A stretch of DNA of 23,735 bases from an uncultured Oscillospiraceae bacterium (GTDB lineage Bacteria > Bacillota > Clostridia > Oscillospirales > Acutalibacteraceae). The translations under genes and the position numbers were made by a program. The notes beneath the pieces were generated by a model. That model was not told where the DNA came from. It saw only the letters and a list, made by a program, of their open reading frames with translations, and did no database searches. Position 1 is the stretch's first letter. The number at the start of each line of letters is the position of its first letter. Positions 7,640 to 14,813 of the stretch are shown here, piece after piece. Location of the stretch: positions 1-23,735 of the forward strand of contig URGH01000038.1 of the NCBI GenBank assembly GCA_900547305.1, in the 5' to 3' direction.

Positions 7640-7706
7640 TTCGGCAAAAAAATCTTTAATACGGCAAGGCGCTTTGACAAAATATATGCACCGACGGCGA
7701 TATAAT
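7640..7706 (+). promoter_or_regulatory. Spo0A-type promoter of spoIIE
   Basis: TTGACA (7674-7679) and TATAAT (7701-7706) are consensus boxes separated by 21 bases. That is too far for ordinary sigma-A use but is the spacing known for the Spo0A-activated spoIIE and spoIIG promoters of Bacillus subtilis. A perfect 0A box (TGCCGAA on the minus strand, 7640-7646) and a near match (TGACAAA overlapping the -35 box) are present; a third candidate (TTCCGAA, minus strand, about 7624-7631) is weaker. The leader is about 44 bases. Confidence 0.8.
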
Positions 7707-7756
7707 TATTTTGAAGCATTTAAAACAAAATAATAAGAATACGGCGGTGATTAAAA

Positions 7757-10066
7757 TTGAAGGATGTTACAAGAAACGCGCCCGCAAAAGCGCTCGGCAG
7801 TAACAGAGATCTTGCTTGCGCGGTGGCGTGGCAGGCGCTTTCGGTCATAACGGGGCTTATTGCTTCGCGCGCGGTAATTGCGGACAGGCTTGTGCCTTTC
7901 GGGCTTTCGCTTATTGCGGGAATACCCGCGGTATACGCGCCCGCGGCGGCAACTGGTGTATTTTTAGGGTATTTTATCACTCCGCTTGAAAGCGGCACAT
8001 TCAGGTATACAACCGCGGTGCTTGCAATAATTGCGCTGCGGCTTTTAGCCTCTTTATCTGAAAAATTAACGAAAAAGCGGCTGCTGCCCGCAATAATATG
8101 CCTTTTTTCAAGTCTTCTGACCTCTTTTTTAACGTTGGGACTTTTTAATCCCGAAATTACCGATATATTTGCCGACGCGTGCCTCGCGGCGGGCGGAGCT
8201 TATTTTATTTCAAATTTTTTTAAGGATTATTCCGAAATTTCGGTATGCCTTTCAGCCGACGGGCTGGTATCGCTTTTCGCGTTCCTCGGTATAATGCTTA
8301 CGGGGCTGCACCCGTTTACATACGGCGGAATATCGGTAGGGCACATTGCGGCGCTGGCGCTTATACTCACGGCGGCGAAATACGGCGGCGTACTTTCGGG
8401 CGCGGTAAGCGGCGCTACAGCGGCGCTCTCGCTCGTTTTCAGCGGCGCGGCGGGTGAGGTTGCGGTAATTTACGCGTTTACGGGTGTATTGGCGGGAGTT
8501 TTTTCCACATTCGGGAAATATGCCGTAACCGCAGTCCCCCTGTTTTTCGGGCTTGCTGCGGCGGCGCTTAAAATGAGCGCGCTGCAAAGCGCTTTATGCG
8601 CGGTTGAGGCTATACTCGGCGCGGCGCTTTTCCTTGCAATTCCGCGAAAGGCGGGAATATACCTCGGCAAGCTGTTTGCGGCAAGACCGAAGCTGGCTAT
8701 ACCGGGCGGTATAAAAAAATCGCTTGAAATGCGGCTTGATATGGCGGCAAACGCTTTGGGTGACGTTTCCGAAACGGTAGAGCAGGTGGCGGCAGAGCTT
8801 TCAAAAATAAACGCGCCCGATTTCGGCACGGTAATATCCGCCGTGGAGCAGGACGCCTGCGCGGGCTGCAAGCTGCGGCTGCACTGCTGGGAAAGCCGGC
8901 GTGACGACACCGTAACCGCGGTGCTTGATATAACAAAAGCCATAAAGGACGGCAGCACAGACCCCGCAAACGGCGCGCCCGAGGAATTTCGCGGCAGGTG
9001 CATACGGCTTTCGGGCGTGGCAAATTCGGTTTATAAGCGGTATTCCGATTATACCTCAAGAATAGCGGCGGAAAACCGAATTGACGAGGTGCGCTCGGTG
9101 GTATCGGACCAGTTTGAGGGCATTTCGGATATGCTGTACGGGCTGGCGCGGGATATTGAGGCGGACTCGCACTATGATAACACGGCGGCGGAAAAAGCCG
9201 CGGCTGCGCTTAAAAACCTTAACATACAGGTTGAAGAATGCAGCAGCCGCACCGATAAATTCGGGCGCTTAAAAATTGAGCTTAAAGTGAAAAAATCAAC
9301 CGCGCCCGTAATAAACAAGCTGCAAATTATGAAACTTGTGTCGGTAGTGTGCGAGAGGGACTTTGACGTGCCTGCGGTAAACGAAACGGGAGGCGATATT
9401 TTTATAACCCTGAGCGAGCATGCGGCACTGCGGGTAGATGTGGGCGTAGAGCAGAAGTGCGCTTCCGATTCAATGATGTGCGGCGACGCCTACAGGTATT
9501 TTTTCGACGGGCACGGGCATTTTATTACCGTGCTTTCAGACGGTATGGGCACGGGCGGCAGAGCCGCAGTAGACGGCGCTATGGCTTCGGGGCTTATGTG
9601 CCGGCTTTTAAAGGCGGGCTTCGGGTTTGACTGCTCGCTTAAAATTCTTAATTCCTCAATGCTTTTCAAATCCACCGATGAATCGCTTGCAACGGTGGAT
9701 ATTGCAAGCATTGACCTGTATAACGGTCAGGTCGAGCTTTACAAGGCGGGCGCGGCGCCCACGGTAATACGCCGCTCGGGCAAGACCGGCAAGGCTGAAA
9801 GCACCTCGCTGCCTGCGGGAATACTGCGCGACGTGCGGTTTGATAAAGCCACCGTTAAATGCCGCGAGGGCGATATAGTGGTAATGATGTCGGACGGTGC
9901 CGCCTTTGAGGGGTGCGACTGGATAAGAGCCGAGCTTGAAAAATGGCAGGGCGGAACCGCGCAGGAGCTTTCCGAACGGCTTTGCGAGGGCGCGCACAGG
10001 CGGCGCAGCGATAACCACGAGGACGATATAACCGTTATAACGGCGGTGCTTAAAAAATCCGTATAA
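7757..10066 (+). CDS. spoIIE: Stage II sporulation protein E, PP2C-type phosphatase
   Basis: SpoIIE dephosphorylates SpoIIAA to release sigma-F in the forespore and also acts at the polar septum. The 769-residue protein has about ten membrane segments (roughly 20-320), a central cytoplasmic region (about 320-550) with a CxxC motif (CAGCKLRLHC), and a C-terminal PP2C domain (about 565-765). The phosphatase hallmarks are MMCGDAYRYF, LSDGMGTGGRA with the metal ligand D595, ESLATVDIASIDL, SLPAGIL, SDGAAFEG (D713) and NHEDDIT (D756/D757). The start is TTG, 8 bases after GGCGGTGAT; no nearby ATG fits. Length (about 820 in B. subtilis) and architecture are normal. The gene is alone, under a Spo0A-type promoter, and diverges from sleB. 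Confidence 0.96.
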   Translation: MKDVTRNAPAKALGSNRDLACAVAWQALSVITGLIASRAVIADRLVPFGLSLIAGIPAVYAPAAATGVFLGYFITPLESGTFRYTTAVLAIIALRLLASLSEKLTKKRLLPAIICLFSSLLTSFLTLGLFNPEITDIFADACLAAGGAYFISNFFKDYSEISVCLSADGLVSLFAFLGIMLTGLHPFTYGGISVGHIAALALILTAAKYGGVLSGAVSGATAALSLVFSGAAGEVAVIYAFTGVLAGVFSTFGKYAVTAVPLFFGLAAAALKMSALQSALCAVEAILGAALFLAIPRKAGIYLGKLFAARPKLAIPGGIKKSLEMRLDMAANALGDVSETVEQVAAELSKINAPDFGTVISAVEQDACAGCKLRLHCWESRRDDTVTAVLDITKAIKDGSTDPANGAPEEFRGRCIRLSGVANSVYKRYSDYTSRIAAENRIDEVRSVVSDQFEGISDMLYGLARDIEADSHYDNTAAEKAAAALKNLNIQVEECSSRTDKFGRLKIELKVKKSTAPVINKLQIMKLVSVVCERDFDVPAVNETGGDIFITLSEHAALRVDVGVEQKCASDSMMCGDAYRYFFDGHGHFITVLSDGMGTGGRAAVDGAMASGLMCRLLKAGFGFDCSLKILNSSMLFKSTDESLATVDIASIDLYNGQVELYKAGAAPTVIRRSGKTGKAESTSLPAGILRDVRFDKATVKCREGDIVVMMSDGAAFEGCDWIRAELEKWQGGTAQELSERLCEGAHRRRSDNHEDDITVITAVLKKSV

Positions 10067-10073
10067 AAAAATC

Positions 10074-10102
10074 TTGAAATTTTTTCCGCTTTGTGTTATA
10101 CT
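10074..10102 (+). promoter_or_regulatory. Sigma-A promoter of the riboswitch-controlled operon
   Basis: TTGAAA (10074-10079) and TATACT (10097-10102) are 17 bases apart, placing the transcript start at about 10109, just upstream of the aptamer. Confidence 0.75.
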
Positions 10103-10110
10103 TCCTTTAA

Positions 10111-10209
10111 GGTTTAAGGGAGTAGCTGACGGTCGGGCTTTCGGCCGCTGCAAAATGCGTCAATACACGGCTTTTGCCCGCGTTTGCATTAAACAGCAAG
10201 ACTTTTACC
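10111..10209 (+). promoter_or_regulatory. yybP-ykoY (manganese) riboswitch aptamer
   Basis: The leader carries the family signatures as I recall them: GGGAGTAGCTG on the 5' side (10118-10128), TCAATACACGG in the distal loop arm (10160-10170) and CAGCAAGACTTTTACC on the 3' side (10194-10209). GCTG (10125-10128) pairs with CAGC (10194-10197). A CGGTCG...CGGCCG hairpin (10130-10147) forms one arm and ATGC/GCAT (10155-10158 with 10186-10189) the other. The 3' strand is also the 5' half of the terminator that follows, so ligand binding should prevent termination (an ON switch). The known ligand of the class is Mn2+. A different ion class cannot be excluded by eye. Confidence 0.8.
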
Positions 10210-10241
10210 GTACATACACTGTGCGGTAAAAGTCTTTTTTT
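10199..10241 (+). terminator. Riboswitch expression-platform terminator
   Basis: A 12-bp perfect stem (10199-10210 with 10224-10235) and a run of T residues (10235-10241) form a strong terminator. Its left arm overlaps the 3' strand of the aptamer by 11 bases (10199-10209), so the two structures exclude each other. Confidence 0.9.
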
Positions 10242-10274
10242 AAATCTATTTTATAAAAGGTGTTGGTAAAAAAA

Positions 10275-11411
10275 ATGTCATTGAGCGATTTTGGTTTCTT
10301 AGTGCAAAACTTTGCGGAACTGCTTGACTGGCGGTATGTTGTAATGTGGGCTATCGGCGGAATACTCATATTCCTCGCGATAAAGTACGAAATGGAGCCC
10401 ACCCTGCTTTTACCCCTCGGTTTCGGAACAATACTTGTAAACATTCCGTTTTCGGGCGCGGTGGATAGGCTTTTTGACGGAAAGCTGCAGGAAGGCGCGC
10501 TTTCAACGCTTTACAAGGCGGGTATAGAAAACGAGCTTTTCCCGCTTATACTGTTTATAGGTATAGGCGCTATGATTGATTTCGGTCCCCTGCTTTCAAA
10601 CCCTAAGCTGATGATTTTCGGCGCGGCGGCGCAGTTCGGAATATTCTTCACCTTCTGTGCGGCATCGATGTTCTTCGATTTAAACGATGCGGCTTCGATA
10701 GGCATTATAGGCGCGGCGGACGGTCCTACCGCGATTGTAGTATCTCAAAAGCTCAATTCGGCTTATCAGGGCGCAATAATGGTAGCTGCGTATTCTTATA
10801 TGGCGCTGGTGCCCATAATTCAGCCGCCCGTAATAAAGCTGCTCACCACCAAAAAGGAGCGGCTTATAAGAATGCCGTATCACGATAAAAAGGTATCCAA
10901 ACTCACAAAAATCCTCTTTCCCATTGTTATAACCGTTGTGGCGGGTATGGTAGCGCCCGAGTCGGTTTCGCTTATCGGTTTCCTTATGTTCGGCAACCTG
11001 CTGCGCGAGTGCGGGGTGTTAAACTCCCTTTCGGAAACGGCGCAAAACGTGCTTGCAAACCTTATTACCATATTCTTAGGAATTACAATAGCAACCCAAA
11101 TGCAGGCGGAAAAATTCCTCAGAGCAGATACGCTTTTAATACTGGGTCTCGGGCTTTTCGCGTTTGTGTTTGATACAGCGGGCGGCGTGCTTTTCGCTAA
11201 ATTCCTCAACCTGTTTTTAAAGAACAAGGTAAACCCCATGATAGGCGCGGCGGGTATTTCCGCTTTCCCGATGTCCGGGCGCGTTGTTCACAAAATGGGG
11301 CTTAAAGAGGACCCGCAGAACTTCCTGCTTATGCACTCCATAGGCGTCAACGTATCAGGTCAGATAGCCTCTGTTATAGCGGGCGGACTGATACTCAATT
11401 TCTTCTTATAA
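10275..11411 (+). CDS. OadB/GcdB/MmdB-family Na+-pump beta subunit, stand-alone
   Basis: This 378-residue membrane protein belongs to the beta subunits of sodium-translocating decarboxylases, which couple carboxybiotin decarboxylation to Na+ export. It has about ten hydrophobic segments, the hallmark GAADGPTAI (about 154-162), the LFIGIGAMIDFGPL motif (about 97-110), and the C-terminal AAGISAFPMSGRVV and SIGVNVSGQIASVIAGG. The ATG at 10275 is preferred; a GTG at 10260 lies within the AAGG ribosome binding site. No carboxyltransferase alpha subunit or biotin carrier is present here, so the partner must be elsewhere or the protein works differently. It sits behind a Mn2+-type riboswitch and in front of a tiny OadG-like gene, 15 bases away. 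Confidence 0.9.
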   Translation: MSLSDFGFLVQNFAELLDWRYVVMWAIGGILIFLAIKYEMEPTLLLPLGFGTILVNIPFSGAVDRLFDGKLQEGALSTLYKAGIENELFPLILFIGIGAMIDFGPLLSNPKLMIFGAAAQFGIFFTFCAASMFFDLNDAASIGIIGAADGPTAIVVSQKLNSAYQGAIMVAAYSYMALVPIIQPPVIKLLTTKKERLIRMPYHDKKVSKLTKILFPIVITVVAGMVAPESVSLIGFLMFGNLLRECGVLNSLSETAQNVLANLITIFLGITIATQMQAEKFLRADTLLILGLGLFAFVFDTAGGVLFAKFLNLFLKNKVNPMIGAAGISAFPMSGRVVHKMGLKEDPQNFLLMHSIGVNVSGQIASVIAGGLILNFFL

Positions 11412-11426
11412 GGGGGAGCAATAATT

Positions 11427-11561
11427 ATGAACTTCAATCCTATGAATTTTGTTACCAACCTGCGCTACCTTGCCGTGGGAATGATAAGCATTTTCGCGGT
11501 TATAGGGGTAATTGTGCTTATTACCGTTATTCTCAATAAGATATTTACCAAAAAAGACTGA
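11427..11561 (+). CDS. Small OadG-like membrane protein
   Basis: This is a 44-residue protein starting MNFNPMNFVTNLRYLAVGM, with one hydrophobic helix (about 18-38: MISIFAVIGVIVLITVIL) and a basic end (NKIFTKKD). Gamma subunits (OadG) of sodium decarboxylases are small single-span proteins that hold the complex together and lie beside the beta gene. Size, topology and position fit, although the C-terminal zinc-binding tail of longer OadG proteins is absent. The ribosome binding site AAGGGGGAG (11410-11418) is strong and well spaced, and the beta-subunit gene ends 15 bases upstream. Because of its length it would be skipped by most gene finders. Confidence 0.72.
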   Translation: MNFNPMNFVTNLRYLAVGMISIFAVIGVIVLITVILNKIFTKKD

Positions 11562-11584
11562 CATTGAAAGTGCGGTGAATTGCT

Positions 11585-12736
11585 ATGGAGCTTGACCCTA
11601 AAACCACCAAAAAAATACTGTTTTTCATCGCTTTCGGGGCGGTGTGCTTTGCCGCGGTTACAAATTTCGGAAAAGTCATATCGGTGCTGGGCGGGGTAAT
11701 TTCGGTATTCCGCCCGGTTATTACCGCGCTTTGCATTGCCTTTGTTCTCAACGTTCTTTTATCGTCGCTTGAAAATAAAGCCTTTGCTTTTATGGATAAA
11801 AGTAAGCGCGGTTTTGTAAAAAAAGCGAAAAGACCGCTTTGCCTTACCCTTACATATCTTATAGCGCTGGGGCTTATAGTGCTGCTTATTTCGGTTATAA
11901 TTCCCGATGTTATAGATACCTGCGTAAACCTTGCCGAAAAGCTGCCCGCGCTTATGAACGACGTGCGGGTATTTACCGAGGATACGCTTGAAAAATTCAA
12001 TTTATCGCAAAATTTCATACCGAATATAGAAATTGACTGGACTAAAGCGGCAAACGCCATTAAGGATTATCTTGTAAATTACTCCGACCGCATTTTCGGC
12101 AGCGCGTTCAGTATTACCACCTCGGTCTTCTCGGGTGTTTACAACGCGGTGTTCAGCGTTATGATATCGGTTTACATTCTTGCCTGCAAGGAGAAAATAG
12201 GGCGGTTTACGGTAAAATGCATTGACGCGTTCGCGCCGAAAAATTTAACCGCCGCGGTTTATCACGTTTCTTCCCTTACATACGGCTGCTTTGCAAAATT
12301 TATAGGCGGGCAGCTAACCGAATCGGTAATTCTCGGCGTGCTTTGCTTTATTGGTATGACGGTATTCCGTTTCCCCAACGCCACCGTAATTTCGGTGTTT
12401 ATCTGCGCTACCTCGCTTATACCCATAGTGGGGGCTACACTGGGCGTTATTGTGGGTTTTCTGCTTATCTTTATTTCAAGCCCCGTAAAGGCGCTGCTTT
12501 TCATTGTGTTCTTTGTGGTGCTGCAGCAGCTTGAAGGCTCGCTAATTTACCCGCGCGTTGTGGGTAAATCGGTGGGGCTGCCCGGCGTAATAGTGGTTTG
12601 CGCCGTTTTGGTGGGCGGTAATATAGGCGGAATTTTCGGCGCGCTTGTAAGCGTGCCCACCTCGGCGGTGCTTTATATTCTTTTAAAAGAGGCGGTTGAG
12701 CGCCGAACGCCGAAAGAAATTACCGAAAATGAGTAG
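11585..12736 (+). CDS. AI-2E family (TqsA/YtvI-like) membrane transporter
   Basis: This 383-residue protein shows the family layout: two N-terminal membrane helices (about 10-60), another pair near 75-105, a soluble region (about 110-195) and a C-terminal membrane bundle with YGCFAKFIGGQLTESVILGVLCFIG-like, LIPIVGATLGVIVGFLL and QLEGSLIYPRVVGKSVGLP motifs. These last motifs are strongly conserved. Members export small molecules, act as Na+/H+ antiporters or have unknown substrates; the name AI-2E does not prove autoinducer export. The ATG at 11585 has a weak GGTGAA site. It lies 23 bases after the OadG-like gene with no terminator between, so it probably shares the riboswitch-controlled transcript. 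That would suit an ion-related role. No clear terminator follows it. Confidence 0.9.
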   Translation: MELDPKTTKKILFFIAFGAVCFAAVTNFGKVISVLGGVISVFRPVITALCIAFVLNVLLSSLENKAFAFMDKSKRGFVKKAKRPLCLTLTYLIALGLIVLLISVIIPDVIDTCVNLAEKLPALMNDVRVFTEDTLEKFNLSQNFIPNIEIDWTKAANAIKDYLVNYSDRIFGSAFSITTSVFSGVYNAVFSVMISVYILACKEKIGRFTVKCIDAFAPKNLTAAVYHVSSLTYGCFAKFIGGQLTESVILGVLCFIGMTVFRFPNATVISVFICATSLIPIVGATLGVIVGFLLIFISSPVKALLFIVFFVVLQQLEGSLIYPRVVGKSVGLPGVIVVCAVLVGGNIGGIFGALVSVPTSAVLYILLKEAVERRTPKEITENE

Positions 12737-12753
12737 CATATAAAAACTTTTTA

Positions 12754-12783
12754 TTGACAGATGTATGTAATTTGAGGTATAAT
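12754..12783 (+). promoter_or_regulatory. Sigma-A promoter of the rpmH cluster
   Basis: TTGACA (12754-12759) and TATAAT (12778-12783), both perfect, are 18 bases apart. The leader of about 80 bases contains a short CGCCCTTTAGGGCG hairpin (about 12818-12831) before AAGGAGGG. No DnaA-box cluster is seen. Confidence 0.85.
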
Positions 12784-12869
12784 CTTAAATTGATAGGTTA
12801 TGGCTTTTATTTTCTTCGCCCTTTAGGGCGCGCCTGACCGCCAACGTGTTAATTAAGGAGGGTTTATAA

Positions 12870-13004
12870 ATGAAAAGGACATATCAGCCGAAAAAGCTGC
12901 ACCGTAAAAAGGAGCATGGCTTTTTAAAGCGCATGGCGACTTCCAACGGCCGCAAGGTGCTCGCTCGCCGCAGAGCAAAGGGCAGAAAGCAGTTGACATA
13001 CTAA
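12870..13004 (+). CDS. rpmH: 50S ribosomal protein L34
   Basis: L34 is a small structural protein of the large ribosomal subunit. The 44-residue product begins MKRTYQPKKLHRKKEHGF and continues FLKRMATSNGRKVLARRR to the end, KGRKQLTY, a full-length match to the family with its extreme Lys/Arg content. The ATG is 5-12 bases after AAGGAGGG. It is followed by rnpA as in almost all bacteria. Hairpins lie between the two (13012-13040 and 13069-13086), which can reduce rnpA expression relative to rpmH. The usual upstream neighbour dnaA is missing; a transporter gene is there instead. Confidence 0.98.
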   Translation: MKRTYQPKKLHRKKEHGFLKRMATSNGRKVLARRRAKGRKQLTY

Positions 13005-13068
13005 AGCAGCCGGAGAGCGGCGGCTTTGTCGGCGCTCTCACGGGTGGGAACTACGCCCGCAGAATTTG

Positions 13069-13091
13069 AGCCACTTCTATGTGGCTTTTCA
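13069..13091 (+). terminator. Attenuator-like hairpin between rpmH and rnpA
   Basis: AGCCAC (13069-13074) pairs with GTGGCT (13081-13086) around a six-base loop, followed by TTTTC ATTTT. The T tract is interrupted, so partial termination is more likely than full. It lies just ahead of the rnpA start. Confidence 0.45.
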
Positions 13092-13104
13092 TTTTATTGA
13101 GACT

Positions 13105-13470
13105 ATGAAAAGTATTTCTAAGCTAAAAGAGAATTATGAGTTTCGCCGCGCCTATAAAAAGGGAAAATCCTTTGTGTCGCCGTTCCTTATTATTTATGCG
13201 ACAAAGAACCGCCGCGGCGGAACGCGTCTCGGTATAACTGCCGGGAAAAAAATAGGCGGCGCCGTTCAGCGCAACCGCGCCAAAAGGGTTATAACCGCCG
13301 CTTTCAGAGAGTGTCTTCCGGGAATAGAGCCCGGGTATGATTTTGTTATTGTAGCAAGAACCCGCATACTTGAAATTAAAAGCACCGCCGCCGCGCAGAC
13401 TATGAAAAATCTGCTTTCCCCGGCGGGTATTTACGATTATGATAAGCAAAATATTGATAAAGCTGATTGA
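13105..13470 (+). CDS. rnpA: Ribonuclease P protein component
   Basis: RnpA binds the RNase P RNA and helps it process the 5' leader of pre-tRNAs. The protein has 121 residues, with the opening KLKENYEFRRAYKKGKSF, a central RLGITAGKKIGGAVQRNRAKRVITAAFRE carrying the RNR motif, and PGYDFVIVAR, all typical. The ATG at 13105 gives the normal family N terminus; an in-frame TTG at 13066 would begin inside the hairpin at 13069-13086. The ribosome binding site is weak, consistent with low expression. Its 3' end overlaps yidD by 32 bases. Confidence 0.95.
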   Translation: MKSISKLKENYEFRRAYKKGKSFVSPFLIIYATKNRRGGTRLGITAGKKIGGAVQRNRAKRVITAAFRECLPGIEPGYDFVIVARTRILEIKSTAAAQTMKNLLSPAGIYDYDKQNIDKAD

Positions 13471-13681
13471 GCTTTACCGTAAAAATATTTCTCCGCGCAA
13501 AATTCCATGCTGCCGCTTTACGCCCACCTGCTCGGCGTATGCTATTGAGGCAATAAAAAAGCGCGGGGCGTTTGTCGGAACACTTTTAAGTATTTGGAGA
13601 ATTTTAAGGTGCAATCCGCTCTGCAAGGGCGGGTATGACCCCGTGCCCGAAAAACGGGCGAAAAAGACTGAAAAAAACTAA
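13439..13681 (+). CDS. yidD: Membrane protein insertion efficiency factor YidD
   Basis: This 80-residue protein has the hallmark sequence YRKNISPRKIPCCRFTPTCSAYAIEAIKKRG with three conserved cysteines, then GTLLSIWRILRCNPLCKGGYDPVP. YidD is a peripheral inner-membrane protein that assists YidC-dependent insertion; its mechanism is not fully known. It overlaps rnpA and precedes yidC, the standard gene order. The basic C-terminal tail (EKRAKKTEKN) is usual. Confidence 0.96.
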   Translation: MISKILIKLIELYRKNISPRKIPCCRFTPTCSAYAIEAIKKRGAFVGTLLSIWRILRCNPLCKGGYDPVPEKRAKKTEKN

Positions 13682-13718
13682 CCACAGCCGCCAGGCGGCT
13701 TGAACGGACGGTGCGTTA

Positions 13719-14768
13719 ATGCAAGCATTATTTAATATTATAAACATTCCATTCGGTTGGGTGCTCGAGTTTCTTTCGGGCATTTTCGGCGGAAATTTCG
13801 CCGCCGCTGTTTTTGCGTTTACACTTATAATCAACCTTATTCTTATTCCGCTGAGCATAAAGAGCCAGAAATCCTCGGTTCAGCAAATGCGCATTAAGCC
13901 GAAATTAGATGAGCTTAAAAAGAAATACGGCGACGATAAGCAGAAGTACAGCGAGGCTATGCAAAAGCTGTATCAGGAGGAAAATGTATCTATGTCGGGC
14001 GGCTGCCTGCCTATGATTTTGCGCCTGGTGCTTATGATGAGCATTTACTACCTTATTATGTCCCCGCTCACCTATATGTCCCATGCGAATAAAACGCAGG
14101 TTACAAACGTTACTACAGCCATAAGCGAAAGCCTTACCGACCTGCAAAAAAACAACGAAGAAGAATACAAAAAAATAACCGACGAAATCTCCTGGAAAAA
14201 GGGAGGCAACAACGAGCTTAGTATAGTTAAAATTATACGCGAAAAGCCCGAGGTTATAAAGGAGCTGCTCTCCGATGAGGAATACGCGAAAATAGAAAAC
14301 GACCTTAAATCAATTACAGCAGCTGATGAAAAGGCGAATGTAGACTATTCCTTCTTCGGAATAGACCTAACCCAGACGCCTAAATTTTCATTTGATATTT
14401 TCCATAACGCGCAGCTTATTTGGGTAATGCCGATTATGGCGTTTTTAGCGCAAATGCTCACAAGCGCGCTGTCGCTTATTATGCAGAAAAAGCTCAACCC
14501 CGATTCACCCAATATGGCGGGAATGATGCTCACAATGCCGCTGCTCTCCCTGTTTATCGGTTTCACGCTGCCGGGCGGCGTTGCGTTCTACTGGGCGTGC
14601 TCATCGCTTATAGGCGGGTTTATACAGGTAGGCGTTCAGCAGTTCTACGGCCCGCAGCGTATGCTCGCCCGCGAGCGCGTAAAGGAGCTTACAAAGCAGT
14701 GTGATTTTGAGGCTCAGCAAATGAAAAAAACCGAACAGGCAAATTTAAACGGTGAAAAAACAGAATAA
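13719..14768 (+). CDS. yidC: YidC/Oxa1/SpoIIIJ-family membrane protein insertase
   Basis: YidC inserts and folds membrane proteins alone or with SecYEG. The 349-residue protein has five membrane segments: about 25-45, 98-118, 230-252, 266-285 and 288-308. Hallmarks are PLSIKSQKSS, MSGGCLPMI and the LPGGVAFYWACSSLIGG end. Two features stand out. The conserved groove arginine of the first segment (RLLILPL in B. subtilis SpoIIIJ, from memory) is replaced by N39, while an arginine appears at R102 in the second. A charged insert of about 90 residues (121-208) lies between segments two and three, on the outer face. The second feature makes the protein longer than the usual 220-280. ATG 13719 follows GGACGGTG. 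A basic C-terminal tail (about 312-349) may touch the ribosome. Confidence 0.93.
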   Translation: MQALFNIINIPFGWVLEFLSGIFGGNFAAAVFAFTLIINLILIPLSIKSQKSSVQQMRIKPKLDELKKKYGDDKQKYSEAMQKLYQEENVSMSGGCLPMILRLVLMMSIYYLIMSPLTYMSHANKTQVTNVTTAISESLTDLQKNNEEEYKKITDEISWKKGGNNELSIVKIIREKPEVIKELLSDEEYAKIENDLKSITAADEKANVDYSFFGIDLTQTPKFSFDIFHNAQLIWVMPIMAFLAQMLTSALSLIMQKKLNPDSPNMAGMMLTMPLLSLFIGFTLPGGVAFYWACSSLIGGFIQVGVQQFYGPQRMLARERVKELTKQCDFEAQQMKKTEQANLNGEKTE

Positions 14769-14813
14769 AAACGCCGCGGTGTGAAATTGCACCGCATATA
14801 AGGAGGATTTTTC

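Noticed and set aside
7570..7640. Sigma-G promoter for sleB
   Set aside because: AT-rich pieces such as CGAATA and TATATTA exist on the minus strand, but the spacing and -10 match are poor, so no box is called.
8252..9059. Several long minus-strand frames within spoIIE
   Set aside because: They arise from the high G+C third-position bias of spoIIE and show Arg/Ala-rich low-complexity products without ribosome binding sites.
12737..12869. Replication origin next to rpmH
   Set aside because: No TTATCCACA-type DnaA boxes or AT-rich unwinding region are seen, and dnaA is absent; the gap is explained by a promoter and leader.
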